A stretch of 64,000 nt of DNA from Candidatus Saccharimonadota bacterium (GTDB lineage Bacteria; Patescibacteriota; Saccharimonadia; Saccharimonadales; Saccharimonadaceae), in assembly GCA_030531645.1 (NCBI GenBank), contig JAUNNB010000001.1:62001-126000 (forward strand), in the 5' to 3' direction. Shown here piece by piece: positions 1 to 8,122 of this stretch; position 1 is the first letter of the stretch; each line of letters begins with the position of its first letter. The notes beneath the pieces are model-generated. The model saw nothing but the letters and a program-made list of their open reading frames with translations, did no database searches and was not told where the DNA came from. Both the position numbers and the translations under genes were made by a program.

Positions 1-396
1 GAAGGTTTAACTGTCCTCGACGCCTATGCTGGCTCCGGTGCTGTGGGTCTTGAAGCTCTTTCACGCGGTGCTACTCACGTTACTTTCATCGAAAAATCCC
101 GAAAAGTTGCAGAGGTTCTGAAAGAAAATATCAAGACCCTAGGTGTGGAATCCCAGACAGATATCATCATTGGCGATGTCGCTCAAAATCTCACCACAAA
201 TTATGACATCATTATCGCCGATCCGCCATACGACAAGCCTCTCGACGCTAACCTCTTAAACGAGCTCGCCAGCCATGCCGGAGTCTTCGTTCTTTCCCAC
301 CCAGAATCCTTCAATCCTGCAGAGATTAACAGGGAATTAAGCAGCTCCAAGGCCTATGCTAATGCCAGAATCTCGATTTATAGGCAAAATTATTAA
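1..396 (+). CDS. rsmD: 16S rRNA (guanine966-N2)-methyltransferase RsmD, 5'-truncated by the window
   Basis: The reading frame is open from base 1, so the N-terminus lies outside the window. The visible part begins with the SAM-binding motif (LDAYAGSGAVGLEALSRGA) and contains the catalytic DPPY motif (IIADPPYDKP), both typical of RsmD. The family methylates G966 of 16S rRNA in the small-subunit head using S-adenosylmethionine. About 131 residues are visible out of a usual ~180-190. A promoter for the next gene starts just after the stop codon. Confidence 0.88.
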   Translation, partial: EGLTVLDAYAGSGAVGLEALSRGATHVTFIEKSRKVAEVLKENIKTLGVESQTDIIIGDVAQNLTTNYDIIIADPPYDKPLDANLLNELASHAGVFVLSHPESFNPAEINRELSSSKAYANARISIYRQNY

Positions 397-403
397 AATA
401 TAG

Positions 404-432
404 TTGCAAAAAAATACAACTTATGATATAAT
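404..432 (+). promoter_or_regulatory. Sigma70-type promoter for the 484 gene
   Basis: TTGCAA (404-409), a 17-bp spacer and TATAAT (427-432). The leader is about 45 nt and carries a purine-rich ribosome-binding stretch (gagaagga) before the ATG at 484. Confidence 0.6.
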
Positions 433-483
433 GAACTTAAGAAGTTTATATTTTAATGGTGGGAGAGTGGGAGAAGGATTGAA

Positions 484-918
484 ATGGAAGAATATCAAGC
501 TTCTGATGATGTTATGATGAACACATCAGACGAAAATCGCAAGAAGAAGACTATCATTGTCGCTTCTATCGCAGGCTTAGTTGTCCTTGTCGCTGCTATC
601 TGGGGTATCATCTCCATCGTAAACAGCATCAACGGCAAGAAGATTACCGTTACTGAAAACGAAGTAAAGATTGAAAACGAGACCGCTCAGGTCGAAGATA
701 CCAACCCTCACGGTACTATCTCTCCAGCTGATGAATATACCGCTGACGACAAAGAAGATGTCAAGACCGACTCTCCTATCGTCGCTGACACTCAGGAAAC
801 TGTTGCTCCAGTTAAGGAAACCCCTACTACTGGTCCTGCTGACATGGTCGCAACTGCTATCCTCGCAGGTATCGCAGTCGCCCTCGTTGCTCGCAACGCT
901 CAGATCTCAAAGCGCTAA
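484..918 (+). CDS. Small membrane/surface protein with LPxTG-like C-terminus
   Basis: 144-residue protein of unknown function. It has a charged N-terminus ending in RKKK, a hydrophobic segment at about residues 22-46, an acidic Thr-rich middle, then a C-terminal PTTGP motif followed by a hydrophobic stretch and an SKR tail. That tail has the architecture of a sortase sorting signal, although the motif is TPTTG rather than LPxTG. The first hydrophobic segment is not at the extreme N-terminus, so it may be a signal anchor rather than a cleaved signal peptide. It could be a cell-wall-linked protein or simply a two-TM membrane protein. It is monocistronic, between its own promoter and terminator. 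Confidence 0.7.
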   Translation: MEEYQASDDVMMNTSDENRKKKTIIVASIAGLVVLVAAIWGIISIVNSINGKKITVTENEVKIENETAQVEDTNPHGTISPADEYTADDKEDVKTDSPIVADTQETVAPVKETPTTGPADMVATAILAGIAVALVARNAQISKR

Positions 919-923
919 GCCTA

Positions 924-950
924 AAATCCCCCTCACCGAGGGGGATTTTT
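924..950 (+). terminator. Rho-independent terminator
   Basis: Stem aatcccc(ct)/(ag)ggggatt with a CACC loop followed by a T run, directly after the 484 gene. Confidence 0.85.
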
Positions 951-986
951 GTTGTCAAATTATACTGCTCGTGCTAAAATTAGCTT

Positions 987-1763
987 ATGGCTACAAAAAC
1001 TCAAATCCAACCCGGATTCTTCGATTTCGATATTGTTAAAAAACTTACTACGTCAGAGGGTTACGGTAGCGTTCCGCCAACTTTCGGTGATATCGTCATC
1101 GCCAACATCGGCCTTATTTCTGTCCTAGTTTTCTTCAGTATTATCACTCAAGTCGGCATTTACCTCATCTGGGTGAAGATCTTCGGCAAGAAAAAAGCCT
1201 GGCAGGCCTTCATTCCAGTTTTTAATTTATTCAAGTTATTCCAGGCAGTCAACGCCAATCCGTATCTCTCATTCGCTAGCTTTGTTCCGGTCCTCGGTCT
1301 CTTCCCACTTTTCGTATTTAATTTGAATCTCCCTAAGGCCTTTGGTATCAAGAGCCCGGCCTACGTCGTCCTTTCGATTCTCTTCCCATGGCTCGTGATG
1401 TTCATTGTTGGTCTCGACAAGAAATACGAATACGAATATATCAAGGGCAAAAACACCCCATTTGCAGATTCCTTCCGCGTCCCTATTCCAGGTGAAGCTG
1501 GCTACGACAACGCCATCACTCCGAACGAAGTTGGCGCCGTGGGTTCTCAGGTCTCACAGGCTGCCGCACTCAATGCAGAGAACAACCGCAAACTCCAGGC
1601 TGAGTTTGAAGAACGTAAGCGTGCCGAAGAAGAACGCGCCGCTGCTGAGCTCGCCAAGAAACATGCCAAGATTCACGCCGAGAACGCTCCAAAAGAAGTC
1701 AATTACGACATCTTTGATAACGGCATTACTGACTCTGGCCAAGACATTCCGCACCAAGGGTGA
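987..1763 (+). CDS. DUF5684-like polytopic membrane protein
   Basis: 258 residues. Four or five hydrophobic segments between about residues 30 and 155 surround the signature GKKKAWQAFIPVFNLFKLF, close to the basic-loop/IPxxN motif of DUF5684 proteins. The C-terminal 70 residues are a hydrophilic Glu/Lys/Ala-rich helix, probably cytosolic coiled coil. Function is unknown; family members often sit near signal peptidase genes, but that is not the case here. The start is set by TAAAAT at 975-980, which is 6 nt from the ATG, implying a leaderless mRNA. The TGA stop also forms part of the next gene's extended -10. Confidence 0.7.
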   Translation: MATKTQIQPGFFDFDIVKKLTTSEGYGSVPPTFGDIVIANIGLISVLVFFSIITQVGIYLIWVKIFGKKKAWQAFIPVFNLFKLFQAVNANPYLSFASFVPVLGLFPLFVFNLNLPKAFGIKSPAYVVLSILFPWLVMFIVGLDKKYEYEYIKGKNTPFADSFRVPIPGEAGYDNAITPNEVGAVGSQVSQAAALNAENNRKLQAEFEERKRAEEERAAAELAKKHAKIHAENAPKEVNYDIFDNGITDSGQDIPHQG

Positions 1764-1769
1764 TATAAT
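1764..1769 (+). promoter_or_regulatory. Extended -10 overlapping the upstream stop codon
   Basis: TATAAT at 1764-1769 preceded by TGA (1761-1763), which is both the stop codon of the previous gene and the TGn element of an extended -10. The ATG of the next gene is 7 nt downstream, where transcription should start. Confidence 0.65.
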
Positions 1770-1775
1770 ATAAGC

Positions 1776-2390
1776 ATGAAAGAGTTAGAAAAGAGAGTTA
1801 AAAGCTATTTTATGATGGCTTCCGCCATGACCATCGCCATGGTAATTTTTGGTATTATATTTATTATTGCACCAGGCCAGGTTCTCAATATTATTCATTG
1901 GATCATCGCCTGCTTGCTTCTCGCTGCCGGCGCATATTTATTATGTTTCCGTGGCGTCTTTGGTAGTATTATCTTGATTTTGCTCGGCCTCATCGTGGCT
2001 TTTCATCCGGGCGTAATGGATGTTATCCCTATTATTCTAGGTATCTATGTGGTTATCTCTAGTTCCGCCAAGCTTCGTGGCGTTATGAGCTTGAAATCCA
2101 CCTCTCCTACCGCCTATACCGTAGCTATGGTTACTAGCGTCATCAGCCTCGTTTGTGGCGTCCTTATGATTATCCACCCAGGTATCGCCAATACCTCATT
2201 TATGGTAATTGTGGGTATTGCTATGGTTATCTATGGTCTCTCTGATTTTATCGATATGGTGATCTTGCAAAAGCATCTCAACGCCTTTGCTAAAGGTTTC
2301 TCAGCTAAATCCAAATCTTCCGACACCAAGAAAAAAGAGGGTGTCAAAGTCGACGATATCAAAGAAGCTGAAGTCGTCAAAAAGAAGTAG
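1776..2390 (+). CDS. DUF308/HdeD-family membrane protein
   Basis: 204 residues with about six transmembrane helices arranged as repeated helix pairs (for example IIFIIAPGQVLNIIHWIIAC and LMIIHPGIANTSFMVIVGIA). The repeated hydrophobic-Pro-Gly pattern is typical of the DUF308 short repeat found in HdeD-like proteins. The C-terminal 35 residues are Lys/Glu-rich and probably cytosolic. In enterobacteria HdeD is linked to acid stress, but no function can be assigned here. The start is 6 nt after a TATAAT, so it is probably leaderless. Confidence 0.75.
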   Translation: MKELEKRVKSYFMMASAMTIAMVIFGIIFIIAPGQVLNIIHWIIACLLLAAGAYLLCFRGVFGSIILILLGLIVAFHPGVMDVIPIILGIYVVISSSAKLRGVMSLKSTSPTAYTVAMVTSVISLVCGVLMIIHPGIANTSFMVIVGIAMVIYGLSDFIDMVILQKHLNAFAKGFSAKSKSSDTKKKEGVKVDDIKEAEVVKKK

Positions 2391-2445
2391 ATCTTACCTG
2401 TGGAAAACTTTATAAAACATTTTTGAAAAATCTCCAAAAATGTTG

Positions 2446-2474
2446 TTGACATGAAAATGTTTATGCTTTATACT
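2446..2474 (+). promoter_or_regulatory. Strong promoter of the WxL-like secreted protein
   Basis: TTGACA (2446-2451), 17-bp spacer, TATACT (2469-2474). It is followed by an unusually long AT-rich leader of about 125 nt that ends in an AAGGAG site 7 nt before the ATG. Confidence 0.75.
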
Positions 2475-2605
2475 TAAGTTAGCTTGAAGGTCATAAACAC
2501 GTAAAAACAAAATTAGCGAAAGAAGTATAAACATTATTCAACTCTTCGCGCGTGTAAAAATAAAACAAGCAACAAAATAATATAAATACAAAAAGGAGAC
2601 AAATT

Positions 2606-3184
2606 ATGTCAAAGAAAACTTTAATCGCAGCCCTCGGTGTAGCAGCTGGTCTCGGTGTCGCCGCTATGCCTGCCGCAGGCGTATTCGCTGATCCTGCAAC
2701 TGATGATTCTACAGAGGAAATCAAGGTTATTATTAATGAAGCTCTTGAAATCAACTGTGTTACTGAAACCACTGCTGGTGCCAGCGAAGTTACTATGGCA
2801 AGTGGTCAGTCTAATAGTGACTTGTCAACCAAATGTACAGTTGTGACAAACGCCGCTAAGGGTTTCACCCTTTCCGTTAAAGATGTTGACAGTGAACTCG
2901 CTCTTACAAATAGTGGTACTCGTCCACAGGATAGAATCGAAGCTGTTGCTAATGCTGCTACGACCGAAGGTTGGAGCCTTACTAATACTGACGGCACTGG
3001 TGCTGGTGTTGTTACTAGCCCATTTGCAATTAAGGCTACTGACCAGATTATTCACTACCAGGCAGACCCAACCGATGATCAGGGTAAATCTGTAACCGTC
3101 AACTATACTTTCAATACTCTTGCTGACCAAGCTGCAGGTACTTACACTGACGAAATCGTCTACACTGCTACTGCTAACGTCTAA
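2606..3184 (+). CDS. Secreted WxL-like beta-sandwich surface protein
   Basis: 192 residues with a clear signal peptide: KK, a hydrophobic core, and a likely cleavage at about residue 28 (AGVFA-DP). The mature part is Thr/Ser/Ala-rich and beta-strand-like, with two cysteines that could form a disulfide. It has one GWSL (W-x-L) tripeptide and ends in GTYTDEIVYTATANV, which resembles the last strand of Firmicutes WxL domains, although the distal Trp is replaced by Tyr. No membrane anchor is present. The next gene encodes a DUF916-like membrane-anchored protein, the usual partner of WxL proteins. The match to the WxL family is by pattern only, and it could be another secreted Ig-like protein. Confidence 0.55.
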   Translation: MSKKTLIAALGVAAGLGVAAMPAAGVFADPATDDSTEEIKVIINEALEINCVTETTAGASEVTMASGQSNSDLSTKCTVVTNAAKGFTLSVKDVDSELALTNSGTRPQDRIEAVANAATTEGWSLTNTDGTGAGVVTSPFAIKATDQIIHYQADPTDDQGKSVTVNYTFNTLADQAAGTYTDEIVYTATANV

Positions 3185-3201
3185 TCTTAGCTGAAAGTGA
3201 A

Positions 3202-3230
3202 AAAATCCCCCGGTTGTCGGGGGATTTTTG
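3202..3230 (+). terminator. Rho-independent terminator
   Basis: Stem aatccccc/gggggatt with loop ggttgtc, then TTTTTG, between the secreted protein and the DUF916-like gene. Confidence 0.85.
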
Positions 3231-3242
3231 ATAATTTAAGTC

Positions 3243-3271
3243 TTGTAAAAACGCTTAAGCTCGTGTATGAT
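3243..3271 (+). promoter_or_regulatory. Promoter of the DUF916-like gene
   Basis: TTGTAA (3243-3248), 17-bp spacer, TATGAT (3266-3271), then a short leader with acataacaaggagg. The same leader sequence precedes the paralogue at 49906. Confidence 0.6.
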
Positions 3272-3293
3272 AGGTACATAACAAGGAGGCATT

Positions 3294-4238
3294 TTGAAAA
3301 TAAAACATTTAGCTACTAAAATTTTGTGTGGTATTTTGCTTGTTGCGGGTATCGCCGTTTCTGGTATCTTCACTGGATTTGCACAGGCTGCCAGTACTGC
3401 AGTACTTAGCGTTGAAGGCGAGTTGATTAATCGTATTGGCGAAATGCAACCAGGCAAATCATATGATGGTGTTATTAAAGTCAGAAATAAGAGTAACATG
3501 GAGGCAGATGTCAAATTCTATGCTACCGGTTATTACGTAGAGGGCGAGAGTTATGCTCCTGTTTACCCAGAAGAAGGTGACCGCGCTCTTATTATGAAGT
3601 GGGTAGAATTCGAAGAAGAAAAAGCAAAAATTGCTCCAGGTGAAGCCGTAGAAGTTAAGTATACTATTTCCGTTCCAAAAGATGCTCCGGCTGGTGGTCA
3701 GTATGCCACTATTATGGCTGAAACTGAGCCTGACGAAAGTGGGACTATTCAGGCTAATGCTCGTGTAGGTCAAATCGTTATTTCGTATGTTTCTGGTGAA
3801 ACCACTAAGTGCGGGAAGATTCAGAGTACTAGCATCGCCGGCTTCCTCGTCAACCCTCCAATCACCGCCTCTGCTATCGTTGAGAACTGTGGTAACGTTG
3901 ATCTCGATGCTGAATATATCTTGAAAGTTTACCCGCTCTTCTCTGATGAAGAAATTTATACTACGGAAGAAAACCCAGAAACCAAGATTATTCTTCCAGA
4001 CACTCGCCGTATGCACTCCGTATCCTGGGCTGCTGCTCCATCCATCGGTATCTTCCGTGCTGAGGAAATCGTCCGCATTAATGGCGAAGAAACTGTTGCT
4101 TCCAAGTTCATCGTCATTCTTCCAATCTGGCTCATCGTCCTCATTCTCGTTGCAATCGCTGCAATCGTCTTCCGCGTCATAACTATTAGCAAGACCCGCA
4201 AGCAGGCAACTAACCGCCCAGCTCCAAAGAAGAAATAA
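3294..4238 (+). CDS. DUF916/WxL-interacting-like membrane-anchored surface protein
   Basis: 314 residues starting at a TTG codon 4 nt after AAGGAGGC. Layout: signal peptide (about 1-32), an N-terminal beta domain with the phrase TISVPKDAPAGGQYATIMAE, a second beta domain with cysteines near positions 166 and 200, a transmembrane helix at about 277-300, and a Lys/Arg-rich cytoplasmic tail. This order (signal peptide, two extracellular domains, TM, basic tail) is that of Firmicutes DUF916+DUF3324 WxL-interacting proteins, which bind peptidoglycan and WxL partners. Paralogues lie at 49906 and 50853. The TTG start is conserved in the 49906 copy. Family membership is inferred from architecture and local motifs. 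Confidence 0.6.
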   Translation: MKIKHLATKILCGILLVAGIAVSGIFTGFAQAASTAVLSVEGELINRIGEMQPGKSYDGVIKVRNKSNMEADVKFYATGYYVEGESYAPVYPEEGDRALIMKWVEFEEEKAKIAPGEAVEVKYTISVPKDAPAGGQYATIMAETEPDESGTIQANARVGQIVISYVSGETTKCGKIQSTSIAGFLVNPPITASAIVENCGNVDLDAEYILKVYPLFSDEEIYTTEENPETKIILPDTRRMHSVSWAAAPSIGIFRAEEIVRINGEETVASKFIVILPIWLIVLILVAIAAIVFRVITISKTRKQATNRPAPKKK

Positions 4239-4253
4239 TTTCTCACATTCAAA

Positions 4254-4277
4254 AGACGCCCACCCAGGCGTCTTTTT
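4254..4277 (+). terminator. Rho-independent terminator
   Basis: Stem agacgcc/ggcgtct with loop caccca and a T5 run after the DUF916-like gene. Confidence 0.85.
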
Positions 4278-4285
4278 GTGATACG

Positions 4286-4395
4286 AAAAAAGATGCTAAT
4301 GCATCTTTTTAGATGAGGACTCCCGACTTGTGTATCAACCCACTGTCGGCCCTCGCGGACAGGCTCCGTCCGCTATGCTGACCTCTAGCCTATCT
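4286..4395 (-). ncRNA. Candidate structured small RNA (about 110 nt)
   Basis: No protein is encoded here. On the minus strand an extended -10 (TGGTATAAT, 4410-4402) should start transcription near 4395. The RNA would contain hairpin gcggac/gtccgc (4355-4360 with 4368-4373) and hairpin ccgac/gtcgg (4323-4327 with 4345-4349), enclosed by gagg/cctc (4315-4318 with 4382-4385), i.e. a three-way junction. It ends at a terminator stem agatgc/gcatct (4291-4306) plus T run; that stem also has a T run on the plus strand. I see no SRP RNA (GGAAG loop), tmRNA, RNase P or tRNA signature. The identity is unknown. Confidence 0.6.
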
Positions 4396-4430
4396 AATTA
4401 CATTATACCACATCATGCTATAATATGTCT

Positions 4431-5006
4431 ATGGGAATAGAAATCGAAGCAACTTTTACCGGTATAGATAAAGATCTATACCGCGAAAAACTAAAATCCG
4501 TGGGAGCCACACTTAAACAAAAAGAACTCCTAATGCGCCGCGTCGTATTCGATGTTTCAGAACACGAATTTGCTCGCGTCCGCGACGAAGGCAATTGCAT
4601 CACCATGTCTTACAAACACCAAGATTCGCATAGCTTATCTGGTATGCAAGAAGTCTGCGTCAAGGTGGACTCGTATGACGAGGCGATTAATTTTCTCCTT
4701 GCGCTAGGCTTCAAAATTAAGTCCGAGCAAGAAAGCTACAGGGAAGAATGGGAGCTAGATGGCGTAGAAATCACGATTGATACATGGCCATGGCTGGCGC
4801 CATATACCGAGATCGAAGGTCCTAGCGAAGACGCCGTAAAAAGCGTATCTGAGAAATTAGGCTTTAATATGGAAGATGCCATTTATGGTTCAGTCGATGA
4901 TGTCTATATCAAGTATTACAAAACAACCAGCCACGAGGTAAACTTCAGACCGAAGATTCTGTTCTCCGAAGAAGTAGGTTGGGAAGAAAGGAAGGAAAAT
5001 GGGTAA
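4431..5006 (+). CDS. CYTH-domain protein (class IV adenylate cyclase/thiamine-triphosphatase-like)
   Basis: About 191 residues. It opens with GIEIEATFTGID, the ExExK-type N-terminal strand of the CYTH fold with the third charged residue altered (E-x-E-A-T), and contains alternating charged strands (RRVVFDV, FARVRDEG, YREEWELDGVEITID). CYTH enzymes are triphosphate tunnel hydrolases or cyclases that bind metal through these acidic and basic residues. The start at 4431 is chosen because TATAAT (4419-4424) ends 6 nt before it, while an in-frame ATG at 4425 would lie upstream of the expected transcript. It overlaps the next gene by 8 nt, suggesting translational coupling. The substrate cannot be predicted. 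Confidence 0.75.
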   Translation: MGIEIEATFTGIDKDLYREKLKSVGATLKQKELLMRRVVFDVSEHEFARVRDEGNCITMSYKHQDSHSLSGMQEVCVKVDSYDEAINFLLALGFKIKSEQESYREEWELDGVEITIDTWPWLAPYTEIEGPSEDAVKSVSEKLGFNMEDAIYGSVDDVYIKYYKTTSHEVNFRPKILFSEEVGWEERKENG

Positions 5007-5880
5007 ATCAAAAGTTTATTTCACCAAGGAAATCACACCAGAATCTTTAGTTAAGATGTATGAGACATTGGGTGTTGAGTTAAAAGGAAATGTTGCTATC
5101 AAATTGCATTCTGGCGAGAAGGGAAATCAAAATTATGTAAAGCCAGAATTTGTCCAGCAGATTATCGAGCATGTCGGCGGGACCGTCGTGGAATGTAATA
5201 CTGCATACGAAGGCCAAAGAAACTCTACAGAAAAGCACAAAAAGTTGATTGAAGATCACGGCTGGACCAAATATTTCGATGTCGACATCATGGATGCGGA
5301 AGGCCCAGATGTAGAGCTAGATATTCCGAATGGAAAAGTTTTGAAGAAAAACTATGTCGGCAAGAATATAAATAATTATGATTCTATGTTGGTCCTTTCT
5401 CATTTCAAGGGGCATCCTATGGGTGGCTTCGGTGGCGCTTTGAAACAACTTTCAATAGGCGTCGCATCAAGCCAGGGCAAAGCCTATATCCATTCGGCAG
5501 GTAGGACCTTGGATCAATTTAATTTGTGGGATAATTTGCCAGATCAGGATTTGTTCCTAGAGAGTATGGCCGATGCGGCTTCATCCGTCGTGAAACACTT
5601 TGGCGAGAATATCGTTTTCATCAATATAATGTGCAATATGTCTGTCGACTGCGATTGCTGCGCTGTTGCCGAAGACCCATGTATGAAAGACATCGGTGTG
5701 CTTGCTAGTACAGACCCAATCGCTATAGACCAGGCCTGTATTGATTTGGTAAACAATTCAGATGATCCAGGAAAAGAACATTTTATGGAGAGGGTGAACT
5801 CCAGAAACGGTATTCATACCATAGAAGCTGCCGCCGAGCTTGGCTTTGGAAGCAGGGAATACGAACTAATCAGTATCTAA
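4999..5880 (+). CDS. DUF362-domain protein
   Basis: 293 residues. The fold signature is the DUF362 pattern: VAIKLHSGEKGNQNYVKP near residue 31, DSMLVLSHFKGHPMGGFGGALKQLSIG near residues 130-155, and a cysteine cluster CNMSVDCDCCAVAEDPCM near residue 212 that could hold a metal or Fe-S cluster. DUF362 proteins are often fused to ferredoxin domains; no separate 4Fe-4S ferredoxin motif is seen here. Its start lies inside the CYTH gene, with GGAAGGAAA just upstream. The biochemical role is unknown. Confidence 0.78.
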   Translation: MGKSKVYFTKEITPESLVKMYETLGVELKGNVAIKLHSGEKGNQNYVKPEFVQQIIEHVGGTVVECNTAYEGQRNSTEKHKKLIEDHGWTKYFDVDIMDAEGPDVELDIPNGKVLKKNYVGKNINNYDSMLVLSHFKGHPMGGFGGALKQLSIGVASSQGKAYIHSAGRTLDQFNLWDNLPDQDLFLESMADAASSVVKHFGENIVFINIMCNMSVDCDCCAVAEDPCMKDIGVLASTDPIAIDQACIDLVNNSDDPGKEHFMERVNSRNGIHTIEAAAELGFGSREYELISI

Positions 5881-5892
5881 TTTTAATTTGGT

Positions 5893-5940
5893 AAGCCACA
5901 CGCTCTAACCTCACTTCGTTCGGTATCGCTTGTGTGGCTT
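5893..5940. repeat. Inverted repeat (9-bp arms)
   Basis: aagccacac (5893-5901) pairs with gtgtggctt (5932-5940). It sits after the DUF362 gene and next to a larger palindromic element. There is no T run on the plus strand, so it is not a classical terminator. Confidence 0.55.
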
Positions 5941-5941
5941 T

Positions 5942-6027
5942 CCAGAAAATCCAGATTTTTGCTTTGCAAAAATCTATTTTTGTTTAGCAACAAAAATACG
6001 AGACTTCGTCTCGTTTGGATTTTCTGG
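5942..6027. repeat. Palindromic element: 12-bp inverted ends enclosing three perfect hairpins
   Basis: Outer arms ccagaaaatcca (5942-5953) and tggattttctgg (6016-6027) enclose three back-to-back hairpins: 5953-5975 (10-bp stem, TTT loop), 5976-5997 (9-bp stem, TAGC loop) and 5998-6014 (7-bp stem, TTC loop). Its right end overlaps the CCA-encoding bases of tRNA-Pro. Read on the minus strand, the 7-bp hairpin followed by TATTTTTG could terminate the tRNA transcript. Confidence 0.7.
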
Positions 6028-6101
6028 TCGGGGTGACAGGGCTCGAACCTGCGACCTCACGCTCCCAAAGCGCGTGCGCTAGCCAACTGCGCTACACCCC
6101 G
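6025..6101 (-). tRNA. tRNA-Pro (anticodon TGG)
   Basis: Minus-strand cloverleaf: acceptor CGGGGTG/CACCCCG, D-arm GCGC/GCGC, anticodon loop TTTGGGA, T-arm GCAGG-TTCGAGC-CCTGT, discriminator A, and CCA encoded at 6025-6027. Confidence 0.95.
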
Positions 6102-6202
6102 AAACAGCTACATAAAGTATACCACTTTAGCGCTTATTTTTCAAGACCAAGATTTCTAGCATTTTCGCCCCTTATATGATAGAATAAAAGGAAGGAGTTT
6201 TA

Positions 6203-8122
6203 ATGCCACAAAATAATCTCAAGAAGGAGTCTCCAAAGGCTCAAAAATCAAATACAATTCGTAGCATAATTTTTTCATTTTTAGTTATTATGTGCGGCGC
6301 TTGGGCATTCACCGCCCTTTCCGGCCACACCAACGGCAAGATCGAGGAAGTTCCAATTTCCGACGTCATTTCTCGTGCCAATGATAAAAACGGCGATATC
6401 AAGAAACTTTCTGTCGCTGGCGATACTGTCCTCATCACTTTGAAGGGTAATGACAATCCTACTCAGAGTTCTCGCAAAGATGGTGCCGGCACTCTTTATG
6501 ATATTGGTCTCGTTGATCAGTGCAAAGAACTTTCTGGCGACGAACTCAAAACCTGTAAAGAGGCTTATCCTGTCATTGAATATACCGAACCTGTCGATTG
6601 GTTTGGTATCGTCCTCAATGTGGCATCCTTCATTCTTCCTATCATCTTAATTATCTTCCTATTTAGCTTCATGATGCGCCAAGTTGGCAATGCCAACAAG
6701 GAATCTATGGGCTTCGGCAAGGCTAAGGCTAAGATTTACGGCCCAGACAAAAAGAAAGTTACCTTTGATGATGTTGCCGGTAACGAAGCTGCTAAACAAG
6801 ATTTGACAGAAATCGTAGATTTCTTGAAGAATCCAAAGAAATATGAAAAGCTCGGTGCTAAAATCCCTCGCGGTGTTCTCCTTGCAGGTGATCCAGGTAC
6901 AGGTAAAACTTTGATGGCTCGTGCTGTGGCAGGCGAAGCCAATGTTCCATTCTTCAGTATTTCCGGTTCTGAATTCGCTGAAATGTTCGTAGGTGTGGGT
7001 GCTTCTCGTGTCCGCGACCTCTTCAGTAGAGCTAAGAAAAATGCTCCATCTATCATCTTTATCGATGAAATCGATGCCGTTGCTCACAAGCGTGATGCCC
7101 GTGGTGGTGCTGGTCGTGAAGATGAACAGACTTTGAACCAAATCCTCGTCGAGATGGATGGTTTCGACAATGAATCTGGCGTTATCGTAATGGCTGCAAC
7201 CAACCGCGTTGATATGCTTGATAAAGCCCTCCTTCGCCCAGGTCGCTTTGACCGCCATGTAGATGTCACTCTTCCAGAAAGAAAAGATCGTCTCGATATT
7301 TTGAAAGTTCACTTCAAGAACAAGCCTACTGATGACGGCGTAGACCTCGATAGTCTCGCAGCCAAAACCGCCGGTTCTTCTGGCGCCGACCTCGCTAATA
7401 TTGCCAACGAAGCCGCTATTACCGCAGCTCGTGAAGGTCACAAAAAGATTACTTCCGGTGATATTACAGAAGCCTTCGAGCGTGTTGCCATTGGCCCAGA
7501 ACGCAAGTCTAAGGTCATGAACGACCACGAACGCAAAATTACCGCTTACCACGAAGCTGGCCATGCGGTGGTTGGCCATGTTCTTCCAGATTCTGACCCA
7601 GTTCACAAGGTTACCATTATCCCACGCGGACACACCGGTGGTGTCACCTGGTTCCTCCCTCCAGAAGATCGCAGCTACAAGAATATCTTCGAACTCAAAG
7701 ACATCCTCGCTCGCGCTATGGGTGGCCGTGTTGCCGAAAAAATCATCTTCGGCGATGATGGTATTACCACTGGTGCAAGTAGCGACTTGAAGAATGTCGC
7801 CGAGCTTAGCAAAGATATGATTATCAGCGAAGGTATGGGTGGCAAAGCTATGCGCAACCTCGTCTTCCCAAGTGAAGAAACTGGTTATTACACCATTAGC
7901 ACCGGCAAACCATATTCCGAAAAAACCGCCGAAGCTATCGATGCTGAAATCCGCACCCTTTCCGAAGAAGCTGCCAAGCGCGCTGAAATCGTTCTCAAAG
8001 AAAACCGCGAGGTCCTAGATCGTCTCGCCGCCGCTCTTCTCGAAAAAGAAACTCTCGAAGAAAAAGACTTAGCTGAACTATTAAAGGGAACATCACTTCC
8101 TGCAGGAGCTAAGTTACATTAA
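6203..8122 (+). CDS. ftsH: ATP-dependent zinc metalloprotease FtsH
   Basis: 639 residues. Two N-terminal transmembrane helices (about 20-40 and 138-158) flank an extracytoplasmic domain. The AAA+ module follows, with Walker A GDPGTGKT (229-236; the usual sequence is GPPGTGKT), Walker B IIFIDEID and the second region of homology ([20 protein letters not shown]). The M41 zinc site is HEAGH at 450-454. FtsH degrades misassembled membrane proteins and short-lived regulators at the inner face of the membrane. A GGAAGGAG site precedes the ATG. The stop overlaps the murJ start (TAATG), so the two genes are coupled. Confidence 0.96.
   Translation: MPQNNLKKESPKAQKSNTIRSIIFSFLVIMCGAWAFTALSGHTNGKIEEVPISDVISRANDKNGDIKKLSVAGDTVLITLKGNDNPTQSSRKDGAGTLYDIGLVDQCKELSGDELKTCKEAYPVIEYTEPVDWFGIVLNVASFILPIILIIFLFSFMMRQVGNANKESMGFGKAKAKIYGPDKKKVTFDDVAGNEAAKQDLTEIVDFLKNPKKYEKLGAKIPRGVLLAGDPGTGKTLMARAVAGEANVPFFSISGSEFAEMFVGVGASRVRDLFSRAKKNAPSIIFIDEIDAVAHKRDARGGAGREDEQTLNQILVEMDGFDNESGVIVMAATNRVDMLDKALLRPGRFDRHVDVTLPERKDRLDILKVHFKNKPTDDGVDLDSLAAKTAGSSGADLANIANEAAITAAREGHKKITSGDITEAFERVAIGPERKSKVMNDHERKITAYHEAGHAVVGHVLPDSDPVHKVTIIPRGHTGGVTWFLPPEDRSYKNIFELKDILARAMGGRVAEKIIFGDDGITTGASSDLKNVAELSKDMIISEGMGGKAMRNLVFPSEETGYYTISTGKPYSEKTAEAIDAEIRTLSEEAAKRAEIVLKENREVLDRLAAALLEKETLEEKDLAELLKGTSLPAGAKLH

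Noticed and set aside
4286-4395. SRP RNA or 6S RNA
   Set aside because: No GGAAG-type SRP apical loop and no long open-bubble hairpin as in 6S RNA; the fold is a short three-way junction.
6659-7633. 324-codon minus-strand open frame inside ftsH
   Set aside because: It overlaps fully conserved FtsH catalytic motifs and has no promoter or recognisable protein features.
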